From positions 1 through 48,778 of IMG/VR virus record IMGVR_UViG_3300025314_000361: a DNA stretch of 48,778 nucleotides; one strand, 5' to 3'. The position numbers and the translations under genes were made by a program. This document shows positions 14,141 to 20,931 of this stretch, piece by piece (within the stretch, counting starts at the first letter, position 1; each line of letters starts with the position of its first letter). Under the pieces are notes generated by a model that saw only the letters and a list, made by a program, of their open reading frames with translations, did no database searches and had not been told where the DNA came from. The stretch is from a virus.

Positions 14141-14263
14141 ATGGGAAGAACAGTTGATTTAAAGAAGGATGAATTCCTTTCCGATCCGTACGGTAAACTT
14201 TGTGTCAATTGTGGTAAGCCCAAGGATGAACATATATTCTTCACAGTATGCCCCAAAACATAG
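14141..14263 (+). CDS. 40-residue zinc-knuckle-like protein (stop followed by in-frame extension)
   Basis: The C-terminal half is L-C-V-N-C-G-K-P-K-D-E-H-I-F-F-T-V-C, matching the C-x2-C-G-x6-H-x5/6-C motif of the gene ending at 13738. After the TAG at 14261 the frame stays open for 17 more codons (K-E-K-E-A-I-R-R-A-K...) to TAA 14315, with phage-like codon use. The true product may therefore be longer if the TAG is a mutation or is read through. A 16-codon ORF at 14107-14157 with C-N-C overlaps the start; I regard it as doubtful. Confidence 0.5.
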   Translation: MGRTVDLKKDEFLSDPYGKLCVNCGKPKDEHIFFTVCPKT

Positions 14264-14420
14264 AAGGAAAAGGAAGCAATCCGCCGGGCTAAAATACCAG
14301 CAAATCCAACCGGCTAATTGGCTAATTCCTGAAGCAAATAATACTTTTCCTTTCGTTACTATATTTTTCATTTGTGCCAATTTCTTTATTTTTAACGGCA
14401 AGAACAGACAACCGTTGATA

Positions 14421-15032
14421 ATGGCTAAATTCAAACTGAAGGACAAACACGTTCTATTCGTCAATGCTATTGTTGGCGGGATGACCGCCCGGCAAGCTTA
14501 CATTGAACACATGGCCGTAAATGAAAAGGTGACGATCCATAGTGCATCCGTGACCGCTTCCCGATTGATGACCCGCCCCGAAATCAAACAGCTTCTTGAA
14601 CGTACCCGGTTGGCCCGGGAAGAAGCGATCACGGGTGAAATATCCAGGCAAGTGGCAAAGGAATTCACCGGGCTTGTGTTGACTAACGATGAAATGGACG
14701 CATACAATTCGGCGATTGTTCAAGGCTTTGTCGAAGTCGAAGAAGTTGTTCCGCAATGGACGCTTGACGAAATCCTTGACGGTGAAGGGAAGGTTGTGAA
14801 GCGGACGAAGCGGCAAACATTCGTTCGGGTCAAGCGTCCGGCCAATATCCGGGAACGCCAAATATCAATGGACATACTGTTCAAACGGTTCGGAAGCTAT
14901 GCAGCAAGGAAGTTGTTTGCTGCTGTTGGCAATGTCAATGACGAAGGCGAACTTGAAAACGTGGAACGGTTTGTTCTGTTATCGAACGGTGACAAGATAC
15001 CTTTATTTCAAAACAAAAAGCTTCCAGGATGA
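14421..15032 (+). CDS. terS: Terminase small subunit
   Basis: 203 residues from ATG 14421; the frame is open upstream to 14169 but that part is not coding-like. K-D-K-H-V-L-F-V-N-A-I-V-G-G-M-T-A-R-Q-A-Y is the small-terminase helix-turn-helix. A-S-V-T-A-S-R-L-M-T-R-P-E-I follows (pattern: vAsRLlkrpeV). It recognises packaging DNA and recruits the large subunit. It overlaps a nuclease-like gene by 4 bp, which in turn precedes the large subunit. Length is normal for the family. Confidence 0.85.
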   Translation: MAKFKLKDKHVLFVNAIVGGMTARQAYIEHMAVNEKVTIHSASVTASRLMTRPEIKQLLERTRLAREEAITGEISRQVAKEFTGLVLTNDEMDAYNSAIVQGFVEVEEVVPQWTLDEILDGEGKVVKRTKRQTFVRVKRPANIRERQISMDILFKRFGSYAARKLFAAVGNVNDEGELENVERFVLLSNGDKIPLFQNKKLPG

Positions 15033-15580
15033 CACCTTCACAACAGACCATTTCATTCACTGGAATTACACATAAGGAACTTGTTGAAGCGGCTTACAAA
15101 TGGCTTGTAAAGAACGGAAGCGTTGGTGTTGTCTTCAAGGAACTGAAGTCATGTGCAATCGAAATACCGGACGTGATCGGCTTTGATAGTTGGCAAAGCG
15201 TATTGATCGAATGTAAAGCTTCCCGATCCGACTTCTTTGCTGACAAGAAGAAAGCACACCGATCCACATTCAAAGGAATGGGCAATTGGCGGTTCTATTG
15301 TTGCCCAAAGGGAATGATCCAGGTAAATGAATTGCCGCCCCGTTGGGGATTGATATACATTGATGAAGCGGGAAAAGGCAGGGTTGAATATGATTGCAGA
15401 CGAAAGACAATCGCAAGCCCTGAACTTGCACACTTGGGGCCGGACTTCAAGACCCGTATAGTGAGGGCGGATGAAAACAAGTTTGAAGTGGATCAAGAAG
15501 AAGAACGCCGGATCATGTACTCGGCATTGCGCAGACTATTCCTTCGGGGCCACATGAAGGAAATATACAAAATGCCATAA
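15029..15580 (+). CDS. PD-(D/E)XK nuclease-like protein between terminase genes
   Basis: 183 residues. P-D-V-I-G-F-D-S-W-Q-S-V-L-I-E-C-K-A-S-R-S-D-F (about 49-72) carries D-x(10-14)-E-C-K, the PD-(D/E)XK core. Then comes a Y-C-C-P-K-G-M segment and E-L-P-P-R-W-G-L-I-Y-I. The pattern resembles MmcB-like and related small nuclease-fold proteins. It overlaps the terS gene by 4 bp and ends 14 bp before terL. Possible roles are packaging-linked DNA cleavage or host DNA degradation; neither is shown by the sequence. Confidence 0.65.
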   Translation: MTPSQQTISFTGITHKELVEAAYKWLVKNGSVGVVFKELKSCAIEIPDVIGFDSWQSVLIECKASRSDFFADKKKAHRSTFKGMGNWRFYCCPKGMIQVNELPPRWGLIYIDEAGKGRVEYDCRRKTIASPELAHLGPDFKTRIVRADENKFEVDQEEERRIMYSALRRLFLRGHMKEIYKMP

Positions 15581-15594
15581 CACGGACAGACCTT

Positions 15595-16962
15595 ATGAAC
15601 AAGCCAAAAGAAGTTGTCGCCTTCGCCTTCCGTCATCCCGAAACAGGCAAGATCAATGAACCGCAATGTGAATTCCACGATCTTGTTATGAAGGCAATGG
15701 CCTTTCTGAATTCGACCCGCTTCTTCTTTTACGGCGGGGCGATCCGGGGCGGCAAGACTTATGTTTGCCTGTTCATCCTTGTCACCCTTGCCCGTATATT
15801 CCCCAAATCCCGTTGGCACGTTTTCCGATCCGACTTCCCTGAACTGGAAGACACGACGATCCCTTCAATGGAAAAGCTTATTGGAACGGAAGGGAAGGAC
15901 TTCATTTGGAAAAGGAAGTCATCCAATTATCATGTACTGTTCAGTAATGGATCGAAGATATTCTTCAAGTCAGAAAACTTGATGAAAGACCCCGAACTAA
16001 AATGGATGCTTGGGTTGGAAACGAACGGTATCTTCCTGGAACAAATGGAAGGGCTGTCCGAAAAGCTATTCGCAAGGGCCATTGAAAGGGTCGGGTCATG
16101 GTACATTGCCCCCAATATGCCGCCGCCGTTGATCTTCGGAACCTTCAACCCAACGGATACCTGGGTCAAGAAGAAGATATACGACGCTTGGCGGGAAGAC
16201 CTGTTGCCGGACAATTGGCATTTTCAGGAAGCTTTGCCGGAAGACAATCCATTCGTCACGTCCGAACAGTGGACAAACTGGAAGAACCTTGATCCCATTT
16301 CATACAATCAACTTATCAAGGCTGTTTGGAAGTTCCTTACTGAAGCGAAGTTGTTTGCATACTCATTCGATGCCAACAGACACGTCGTTGATATAAACAC
16401 CCTGGAAGGAAAAGATTTTATGAAGGCGGACAAGAAGTTGCCCGTCCGGTTGATCTTCGACTTCAACGTTGACCCTATCACTTGCCTTGCCGTACAACAT
16501 GACGGTATTCGTTGGGCCAAAGTGATAAAGGAATACAGGCTTCGGAACAGCGATATATTTGAACTATGTACCCGGATCAAAAGCGATTGGGCCGGATACT
16601 ATGTGACAGCAACGGGCGACGCTTCAGGTCGGCAACGATCCGCCTTGACCAAAGGAAAGCGGACGTATATTACAACGATCCAAAAGCTGTTGGGCCTGTC
16701 ACCCCGACAAATGCAGTTCCCGAAATCGAACCCTTCAGTTGCCAACACCCGGATACTACTCAACAGCATACTTCACAGTCATCCCGAATTCTATATTTCT
16801 TCTGAATGTCAGTTCTTGATTGATGACCTTGCAACTGTCAAGGTGGATGACGACGGCGAAATTGACAAGAAAAAGGATGCCTTGAAGACACACTTGTTGG
16901 ATAATATCCGATACTTCGTTTGGAATTACTTTCGGAAATTCCTTAATACCTTCAATTCATAA
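15595..16962 (+). CDS. terL: Terminase large subunit
   Basis: 455 residues, a normal length. The ATPase part has the Walker A G-G-A-I-R-G-G-K-T (about 47-55) and the Walker B G-I-F-L-E-Q (about 145-150), followed by F-G-T-F-N-P-T as coupling motif. The nuclease part has L-I-F-D-F-N-V-D-P (Asp at about 289), T-G-D-A-S-G (about 340-345) and D-N-I-R-Y-F near the C-terminus, giving the RNase H-like acidic triad. It packages DNA into the procapsid and cuts it. The stop is followed directly by the palindrome AAACTTAGTTT. Confidence 0.92.
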   Translation: MNKPKEVVAFAFRHPETGKINEPQCEFHDLVMKAMAFLNSTRFFFYGGAIRGGKTYVCLFILVTLARIFPKSRWHVFRSDFPELEDTTIPSMEKLIGTEGKDFIWKRKSSNYHVLFSNGSKIFFKSENLMKDPELKWMLGLETNGIFLEQMEGLSEKLFARAIERVGSWYIAPNMPPPLIFGTFNPTDTWVKKKIYDAWREDLLPDNWHFQEALPEDNPFVTSEQWTNWKNLDPISYNQLIKAVWKFLTEAKLFAYSFDANRHVVDINTLEGKDFMKADKKLPVRLIFDFNVDPITCLAVQHDGIRWAKVIKEYRLRNSDIFELCTRIKSDWAGYYVTATGDASGRQRSALTKGKRTYITTIQKLLGLSPRQMQFPKSNPSVANTRILLNSILHSHPEFYISSECQFLIDDLATVKVDDDGEIDKKKDALKTHLLDNIRYFVWNYFRKFLNTFNS

Positions 16963-16973
16963 AAACTTAGTTT
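16963..16973 (+). promoter_or_regulatory. Palindrome AAACTTAGTTT abutting a start codon
   Basis: Exact copy lying between the terL stop and ATG 16974, which it touches. Confidence 0.55.
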
Positions 16974-17849
16974 ATGCGAAAATCAATTCTTTCATTCTTT
17001 ACAACCCTATTGATCGCAATGTCAATCCAGGGTCAAGACAGTCTTTACATTGCAACAGACAAGCCCGCAAGTAATGAAGTGGACAGCCCGGTTGAATTGG
17101 GCGTTGTGATCCGTCCTTCAGTGGATGGCTTTGTTCGTTGGATCAAGTATTACAAGACTACTGCGAACGATACGGCAACGGTCAAGCTGAACTTGTATGA
17201 TTTCACGGGGAACGTTCTATTCGCAACATTCAATTCGGCCCCTGGAAAGACCGGTTGGCAACGTGTTCGGGTTCCGTCTGAAATACTTATGAAGGCAAAC
17301 ACGAACTATGTTGTTTCCTTGTTCACTCCAACGGGCCGATATGGACAGCGAACCAATGTCTTTACGTCCGCCCGAACCCGGGGGATCATTACGGCCCCTG
17401 CAAGCAATACGGTTGCCGGTAATGGCCGATACAAGTACGGCGGCGGATTTCCCAATTCGACGTACAACGGGTCTTCCTATATGCTTGACGTGGTATTCCA
17501 AAAGGATCAACCCAGGAACCCACTTATTGTGAACGCCGGGCGGGACACTTTGCTAAAGTATCCAACGGACAGCTTCCGGCTTCAGGGTGTTGTCACCGGG
17601 GATGAAGTGGTCTTCAAATGGACAGACCCGGCCAATCCAACGTGGTCAAGTACGGCCCTTCAACCGGTCATCAAACCTTTGATCCTTCAACACTATACCT
17701 TCCAGTTGGACGCAACGGATCGCTACGGGGTGTCAATGACTTCATACGTGAACATTGATGTTGTCCGGCCAATCGTCCTTTTACTGTCCGACGGGTCTTG
17801 GATCATGCTGAAGGGGGACATTCTTGTTGATCCTCAAACGTATAAATGA
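16974..17849 (+). CDS. Secreted DUF4082-domain protein
   Basis: 291 residues. An N-terminal signal peptide is visible (R-K-S-I-L-S-F-F-T-T-L-L-I-A-M-S-I-Q-G-Q, cleavage near 20). Residues about 38-175 match the DUF4082 pattern: V-E-L-G-V-V-I-R, V-R-W-I-K-Y-Y-K, L-Y-D-F-T-G-N, G-W-Q-R-V-R-V-P, A-N-T-N-Y-V-V-S. Residues about 190-265 look like an Ig/PKD-type module (V-N-A-G-R-D-T-L ... F-K-W-T-D-P). DUF4082 is typical of extracellular Bacteroidota and actinobacterial proteins. Here it may alter the host surface or be a virion decoration. It sits between terL and a lipoprotein gene. Confidence 0.7.
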   Translation: MRKSILSFFTTLLIAMSIQGQDSLYIATDKPASNEVDSPVELGVVIRPSVDGFVRWIKYYKTTANDTATVKLNLYDFTGNVLFATFNSAPGKTGWQRVRVPSEILMKANTNYVVSLFTPTGRYGQRTNVFTSARTRGIITAPASNTVAGNGRYKYGGGFPNSTYNGSSYMLDVVFQKDQPRNPLIVNAGRDTLLKYPTDSFRLQGVVTGDEVVFKWTDPANPTWSSTALQPVIKPLILQHYTFQLDATDRYGVSMTSYVNIDVVRPIVLLLSDGSWIMLKGDILVDPQTYK

Positions 17850-17864
17850 CAGGGGCTTTTACTA

Positions 17865-17895
17865 TTGCCGGGGATGGCCTCGGGAAGTATCTTTG
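17865..17895 (+). promoter_or_regulatory. Promoter TTG-N20-TATCTTTG upstream of the lipoprotein gene
   Basis: TTG 17865-17867 and TATCTTTG 17888-17895, spaced 20 bp, in the short gap before ATG 17915. The lipoprotein gene may thus be transcribed on its own. Confidence 0.6.
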
Positions 17896-17914
17896 ATCTA
17901 TAAAACAGACAAAC

Positions 17915-18391
17915 ATGAAACACCTTTTTTTCCTTATCGCAGTTGTATTGACATTGGCTTCTTGTTCAAAGAACGCTGAACGTGACCTTGCCGCCGTTGA
18001 TCCAGGACAGGACAGCAAGATCGAATTCAAGTTCGACGGGAACCTGAAGCAATACTTCACGGTATCCGCCGGGGTTGCTCATGTGACCGGGGTAAACGTG
18101 TATTCATTCGTTGGAGTGAAGAACCCGACCAACGACAATATCTTTCAATTGGTCTTTATGACGGACAGCCTTCGCCCTGGAACCTACAATGTGAACACCG
18201 GGATCGTTGCCTTCAGGGAAGCGAACACCGTCGCAACAAATATTTCTTCGACTGATTTCACCGTCACGATCACAAGCAACGTGAACGGTCTTGTGAATGG
18301 ATCGTTCAAGGGAACTGTTTACAATCAGACTGCAAGCCACAACAGTACAATCCTTGAAGGACTGATTCAGAATATCCAGTTGATTTACTAA
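17915..18391 (+). CDS. Phage-encoded lipoprotein
   Basis: 158 residues. A type II signal peptide ends in the lipobox L-A-S-C (Cys17), followed by S-K-N-A-E-R-D. The mature part is a beta-rich domain with N-G-L-V-N-G-S-F-K-G-T-V near the end. It has its own promoter and is followed by two terminators, so it may be expressed independently of the late genes. Phage lipoproteins often act in superinfection exclusion or lysis; that role is inference. No family recognised. Confidence 0.75.
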   Translation: MKHLFFLIAVVLTLASCSKNAERDLAAVDPGQDSKIEFKFDGNLKQYFTVSAGVAHVTGVNVYSFVGVKNPTNDNIFQLVFMTDSLRPGTYNVNTGIVAFREANTVATNISSTDFTVTITSNVNGLVNGSFKGTVYNQTASHNSTILEGLIQNIQLIY

Positions 18392-18418
18392 CTTTGGGTA
18401 GTGTAAAAGATTTGTGAT

Positions 18419-18448
18419 CCGTTGTGTCGAAAGACCAACGGGTTTTTT
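18419..18448 (+). terminator. Rho-independent terminator after the lipoprotein gene
   Basis: CCGTTG, bulged T, GTC, loop GAAA, GAC, CAACGG, then G and six T. Confidence 0.8.
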
Positions 18449-18499
18449 ATTTACATTGCATGACGGCGATATTGCCGTAACTCATAGATATTGGATTTA

Positions 18500-18536
18500 C
18501 AAGCCCCGTCGTTTCCACGAAGGGGCTTGGTTTTTT
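18500..18536 (+). terminator. Second rho-independent terminator
   Basis: CAAGCCCC (18500-18507) pairs with GGGGCTTG (18522-18529). An inner TCGT/ACGA extends the stem, and G plus six T follow. Only about 50 bp separates it from the preceding terminator. Confidence 0.8.
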
Positions 18537-18538
18537 CC

Positions 18539-18560
18539 TACCTTCGGCTAAACTTACTTT
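18539..18560 (+). promoter_or_regulatory. TACCTTCG and degenerate palindrome before the endolysin gene
   Basis: TACCTTCG (18539-18546) is one base from TANNTTTG. AAACTTACTTT (18550-18560) is one base from the recurrent palindrome and ends one base before ATG 18562. No well-placed TTG is seen. Confidence 0.35.
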
Positions 18561-18561
18561 T

Positions 18562-19089
18562 ATGAACCAACCCGAATACGAATGGCTGAAGAACGAAACA
18601 GCCCCTAAAATGATCGTTGAAGCTGTCAAGCTGTTGGGTGTCCACGAAATTACCGGCAATCCTTCCAACCCTGTTATAATGGCCTGGGCAAAAGAAATCG
18701 GATACGGGGCCAAATACAGCAACGATGACATTCCTTGGTGTGGTCTGTTCACCGGTGTTGTTGCACACCGGGCCGGCAAGAAGTTGCCGTCCAATCTTCT
18801 TTGGGCTTTGAATTGGCAGAATTTTGGTACAAGGGTAAAGGAACCGATGTTCGGCGACATACTTGTATTCAAGCGTCCGACCGGCGGACACGTTGGGCTT
18901 TATGTAGGCGAAGACAATGCCGCCTTTCACGTCCTGGGGGGGAATCAGGGCAATGAAGTCAAGATCGCAAGGATTGAAAAAGCCCGGTTATACTCAGCAA
19001 GAAGACCCGAATACAACATTGGTCAACCGGTACAAGTGAGAAAAATTTTCCTTTCCGATAAGGGTGCATTATCCACAAACGAAGCGTGA
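18562..19089 (+). CDS. Endolysin, NlpC/P60-type (TIGR02594-like)
   Basis: 175 residues. A-V-K-L-L-G-V-H-E-I-T-G-N-P-S-N-P, D-I-P-W-C-G-L-F-T-G-V-V (Cys60), G-G-H-V-G-L-Y-V-G (His110) and L-G-G-N-Q (Asn128) give the Cys-His-Asn set of the TIGR02594 peptidoglycan amidase/endopeptidase group. There is no signal peptide, so it needs a holin; membrane-protein candidates lie far downstream at 36.2-37.8 kb. The gene stands alone between strong terminators, which suggests its own promoter. Confidence 0.88.
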   Translation: MNQPEYEWLKNETAPKMIVEAVKLLGVHEITGNPSNPVIMAWAKEIGYGAKYSNDDIPWCGLFTGVVAHRAGKKLPSNLLWALNWQNFGTRVKEPMFGDILVFKRPTGGHVGLYVGEDNAAFHVLGGNQGNEVKIARIEKARLYSARRPEYNIGQPVQVRKIFLSDKGALSTNEA

Positions 19090-19175
19090 ATTGACAAGTA
19101 ATGTTTAAAACTTTGTACAATTCCCCTATGACAAACCGCTAATTTTGACCCTGAATTTAATGGGTTAGTAAGAAC

Positions 19176-19214
19176 AACCGGGTTGCTTATGCAGGGCTTC
19201 CCGGTTTTGTTTTT
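19176..19214 (+). terminator. Rho-independent terminator after the endolysin gene
   Basis: AACCGGG (19176-19182) pairs with CCCGGTT (19200-19206), followed by a T-rich TTTGTTTTT tract. Confidence 0.7.
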
Positions 19215-19242
19215 GTGTGAACCCGTCCGTTCCTTACCTTCA
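19213..19242 (+). promoter_or_regulatory. Promoter-like TTG-N19-TACCTTCA for the tail genes
   Basis: TTG 19213-19215 and TACCTTCA 19235-19242, spaced 19 bp. It lies just downstream of a terminator and 22 bp before ATG 19264. Confidence 0.5.
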
Positions 19243-19263
19243 CCAGACAGACAACAGACTTCC

Positions 19264-19890
19264 ATGACATACGAACTGATAAGCGAAAAGGTGGAAAACA
19301 AACGTCCAACCAGGACGTACAAGAACAAGCAGACCGGCGGCGAAACTAAGTTGTACTTGATCTATGAAGACAAGGACAATCCTGCAAAGGGCCGTTGGTG
19401 GGGGTTCACCGATCTTTATAAAATTCCGATCATGCGAATGGTCATGGCCCGGAACATCACAGACCTTTACAACGTTGGTCTTTCACTGAAGGACATTCAG
19501 GATTGGTGCAGTCAGGAAAAGACACTTCTTCGTTCTTCCGATCCTGAGAAATACGAAAAGCTTTATCAGTTGGTATTGGAAAAAGAAAAGCTTGCTACGT
19601 TCACCGCCGACCCTATCAAACAACAAATTGCACTCTGTACCGTGTACGTCTTGGCGGATGACGAACGGATTGATTACTTCGACGAACAAAAGTCTTATGA
19701 AAAGCTTCAATCCTGGAAGCCATTCCCTGACTTGTCAGCTTTTTTTTTGCATTGGCTGAACAAAGTCACACAACCTTATTTAGATCGCTTGGCGAAAATT
19801 TCAACAACTGCTTTGAAAGCGGATCAGGTAAGAACAGGCGAATGGAACAACCTGTTGGAGCAATTCAAACCCTTAAAAGGATCGGAATAA
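19264..19890 (+). CDS. Putative tail assembly chaperone (G-like)
   Basis: 208 residues from ATG 19264; an in-frame ATG at 19183 would span the terminator. No sequence family is recognised. The position is diagnostic: two overlapping genes in different frames upstream of the tape-measure gene. In most siphophages these are the G and GT chaperones that coat the tape-measure protein. The overlap (19731-19890) contains a nine-T run at 19740-19748 (zero-frame TTT TTT TTG) and CTTAAAA near the stop. Both are candidates for a -1 slip into the downstream frame. A slip would give a fusion of about 268 residues. Confidence 0.6.
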   Translation: MTYELISEKVENKRPTRTYKNKQTGGETKLYLIYEDKDNPAKGRWWGFTDLYKIPIMRMVMARNITDLYNVGLSLKDIQDWCSQEKTLLRSSDPEKYEKLYQLVLEKEKLATFTADPIKQQIALCTVYVLADDERIDYFDEQKSYEKLQSWKPFPDLSAFFLHWLNKVTQPYLDRLAKISTTALKADQVRTGEWNNLLEQFKPLKGSE

Positions 19891-20069
19891 GAGATCGGAA
19901 GCAACAACTTTTTATTCGTGCCATTACCAACGGGGTATTGTCAGAACGTGACCTTTTACTTTCATACTTCATTGGTGAATTTTACAACGAAATGTCGCTG
20001 TTCATCGAAGAACAGGAAATGAAGAAGAAAGCATTGGATGAAGCCAAAGCGAAGCAAAAGAGGAAATAA
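19842..20069 (+). CDS. Putative tail chaperone extension (T-like), -1 frame
   Basis: 75 residues from ATG 19842 if translated independently. The frame is open from 19731, and a TTG at 19752 is another possible start. It overlaps the upstream gene by at least 49 bp in the -1 frame and ends in a Lys/Glu-rich helix (E-E-Q-E-M-K-K-K-A-L-D-E-A-K). As with the T part of GT, it is probably made mainly by ribosomal frameshifting and joins the chaperone to the tape measure. Frameshifting is inferred from layout and slippery sequences only. Confidence 0.6.
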   Translation: MEQPVGAIQTLKRIGIRDRKQQLFIRAITNGVLSERDLLLSYFIGEFYNEMSLFIEEQEMKKKALDEAKAKQKRK

Positions 20070-20088
20070 GTCACCAAAATAACAAGTC

Positions 20089-20454
20089 ATGTCAACACCT
20101 TCTTACATCACACAACCCGATTGCAGGGCCGCTATAAATCAATTAAATAATATTTCAGATTTTGTACTGAAGTTTTATCCAGGGGAAATTGGAAAGGGCA
20201 ATCAAAAGCAGGGGGAAACAGTTTCCGAAGTCATTGTCCGTCTTTTATCGCCAACTGAAACCGTCAACGATACCAACGCAAAGGTTCCCAATTGGGCCGT
20301 TGATACCCTTGCCAAAAAAGAACTTCGCCGGTTGGCCCAATACGTGTTGAACAATTTCCCGCAACGTATCCAGGAAGGCGGGGTTGTTGATACCGTCATT
20401 GGTATGTTGGAAGCGTCGTATCTTCCGAATCAATCAAGTAATTGTTCACCTTAA
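20089..20454 (+). CDS. Hypothetical tail-region protein
   Basis: 121 residues, with L-N-N-I-S-D-F-V-L-K-F-Y-P-G and a helical second half. No family recognised. It lies between the tail chaperone pair and the tape measure, in the same orientation with short gaps, so a structural or assembly role in the tail is likely but not shown. Confidence 0.55.
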   Translation: MSTPSYITQPDCRAAINQLNNISDFVLKFYPGEIGKGNQKQGETVSEVIVRLLSPTETVNDTNAKVPNWAVDTLAKKELRRLAQYVLNNFPQRIQEGGVVDTVIGMLEASYLPNQSSNCSP

Positions 20455-20465
20455 AAAATAAAACA

Positions 20466-20852
20466 ATGGAATTCAACTTGAACACAATCAACAGGGACAC
20501 CGTTGAAGGCAAGCTTTTATTTGCTGCCTTGATCGAATTGACAACCCGGCATTGGACAAAGACAACACCGGACGAAGCGATCAAAAGTCTTTGGGAAATT
20601 CACAAGAACACTGAAGAAGCAAACGGGCGAAAGGATTCTTGTGTTTCTTCTTCACCAACTTCATTGCCTTTCTCAAAAGCTGTCAACATTTCAATCCAAA
20701 AGGATCAACAGAATCAAAATGCAAAGCTTGAAGAACTGAATAATTCATCAAACACAATCCTTTTATTTGCAACGCCGTCAATGAACCCGGAAGATTATTG
20801 TTCCTTGGAAAGTCTTCTTGTTAAGCTTTACCGGCATCATTTAAAATCTTGA
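20466..20852 (+). CDS. Hypothetical protein
   Basis: 128 residues from ATG 20466, preceded by the A-rich AAAAAATAAAACA. The N-terminal half is helical; the middle (about 55-95) is rich in Ser, Asn and Gln and probably disordered. It is followed by a terminator, so it ends the first tail transcript. No family recognised. Confidence 0.5.
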   Translation: MEFNLNTINRDTVEGKLLFAALIELTTRHWTKTTPDEAIKSLWEIHKNTEEANGRKDSCVSSSPTSLPFSKAVNISIQKDQQNQNAKLEELNNSSNTILLFATPSMNPEDYCSLESLLVKLYRHHLKS

Positions 20853-20874
20853 TTTGTCATACTTTTCAACGTTC

Positions 20875-20907
20875 AACCCGGGGACTTCCTTCACCCCGGG
20901 TTTTTTA
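20875..20907 (+). terminator. Rho-independent terminator before the tape-measure gene
   Basis: AACCCGGGG (20875-20883) pairs with CCCCGGGTT (20894-20902), then a T run. Confidence 0.85.
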
Positions 20908-20909
20908 TT

Positions 20910-20931
20910 TAGTTTTGGCAAAACTTAATTT
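20910..20931 (+). promoter_or_regulatory. TAGTTTTG and near-palindrome AAACTTAATTT before the tape-measure gene
   Basis: TAGTTTTG (20910-20917) fits TANNTTTG but no TTG is at the right spacing. AAACTTAATTT (20921-20931, one mismatch to the palindrome) touches ATG 20932. Confidence 0.45.

Noticed and set aside
14169-14420. N-terminal extension of the small terminase subunit
   Set aside because: The extension is low-complexity, overlaps the zinc-knuckle ORF and lacks phage codon style; ATG 14421 gives the normal terminase start.
19740-19748. Nine-T run as sequencing error creating a false overlap
   Set aside because: Not excluded, but the overlap and -1 relation are exactly those expected for tail chaperones, and a second slip site exists.
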